A DNA stretch of 64,000 bases from contig NZ_JAOQJG010000005.1 in the NCBI RefSeq assembly GCF_025567365.1, positions 1 through 64,000 on the forward strand. Direction: 5' to 3'. The stretch comes from Anaerostipes amylophilus. Lineage in GTDB: Bacteria; Bacillota; Clostridia; Lachnospirales; Lachnospiraceae. A program made the position numbers and the translations under genes. Shown here in pieces: positions 63,797-64,000 of the stretch (positions are counted from its first letter, which is position 1; each line of letters starts with the position of its first letter). The notes below the pieces were generated by a model. The model did not search any database. It was given only the letters and a program-made list of their open reading frames with translations, and was not told where the DNA came from.

Positions 63797-64000
63797 GTCA
63801 GTCTCCTTTCAAATCTGATTTAATATCACGCTTTTGTTGCGTATAGTTTCATGTCTATCTTATAAGGTAGTTACACTCGACTAAGCATTCAGCTTTCGCT
63901 TTCGCTCGGCTTCATTGAGTCTCGGTAACGGCTTTCTCACTAAGTTCATGCTTCGCATTCACTAAGTGTTCAATGCCTATAGTCCTTCGAAGATTTCGAT
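63797..64000. other. Long unexplained leader upstream of rplB
   Basis: About 204 bp between rplB and the right edge hold no recognisable gene, although rplW would be expected close by. The sequence has imperfect repeats such as ACTTAGTGAATGC and ACTTAGTGAG, and purine-rich GAGCGAAAGCGAAAGCTGAA on the minus strand. It may be another intergenic repeat or a leader; the edge prevents a decision. Confidence 0.4.

Overview
The window reads as a low-GC Firmicute chromosome. The ribosomal, NrdD, flavodiiron, group-B [FeFe] hydrogenase and sporulation/germination genes (spoVT, a gerA-type operon) suggest a strictly anaerobic, spore-forming member of the Clostridia, most likely Lachnospiraceae. An Anaerostipes-like genus is only a guess. 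Almost everything lies on the minus strand; the clear plus-strand genes are spoVT, a TetR regulator and a MetE-core protein.

Layout. 1-4250: an rRNA operon in the unusual order 16S - 5S - tRNA-Ala - tRNA-Ile - 23S (23S cut by the window start), two tandem promoters, and two tRNA-Ser genes with their own promoter. 4270-9536: a seven-gene operon (YcxB-like membrane protein, tsaE, tsaB, rimI with an unusual C-terminal zinc-binding extension, rnz, tsaD, ispD) centred on the t6A tRNA modification. 9595-16616: spoVT; nrdDG under two well-phased NrdR boxes; a gerA-gerB-gerC germinant receptor operon whose gerC is truncated. 17021-27531: tex, dCMP deaminase, an aspartate-family cluster (ACT regulator, PGM-like putative homoserine kinase, aspartokinase), a SanA-like protein, prfB and secA. 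27769-38855: hpf, a DnaA-box-like cluster, trxB, glgB, tetR, a CAT-family acetyltransferase, pyridoxamine kinase, a radical SAM protein, a flavodiiron protein and a group-B [FeFe] hydrogenase. 39219-44270: a MetE-core gene, a decayed zinc-transporter locus behind an intact Fur-type box, eno with a structured leader, and a broken surface-protein gene. 44356-63796: ribosomal and housekeeping operons (rplM-rpsI; truA and the ECF module; rplQ-rpoA-rpsD-rpsK-rpsM-rpmJ-infA-map-adk-secY and the spc/S10 genes up to rplB).

The most unusual material is a family of intergenic, mosaic, palindrome-rich repeats at 10137-10794, 16680-17020, 19921-20137 and 35018-36023. Two full copies share about 98% identity in one 270-bp block, carry imperfect inverted ends, and contain long hairpins that look like two-way terminators. 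Where an element meets the 3' end of a gene, the boundary falls on or within a few bases of the stop codon. A separate 53-bp perfect inverted repeat lies at 19754-19890. Other observations worth checking are a three-stem RNA in the eno leader, an in-frame rimI/zinc-protein fusion with an internal ribosome binding site, and tandem interlocking hairpins between secY and adk.
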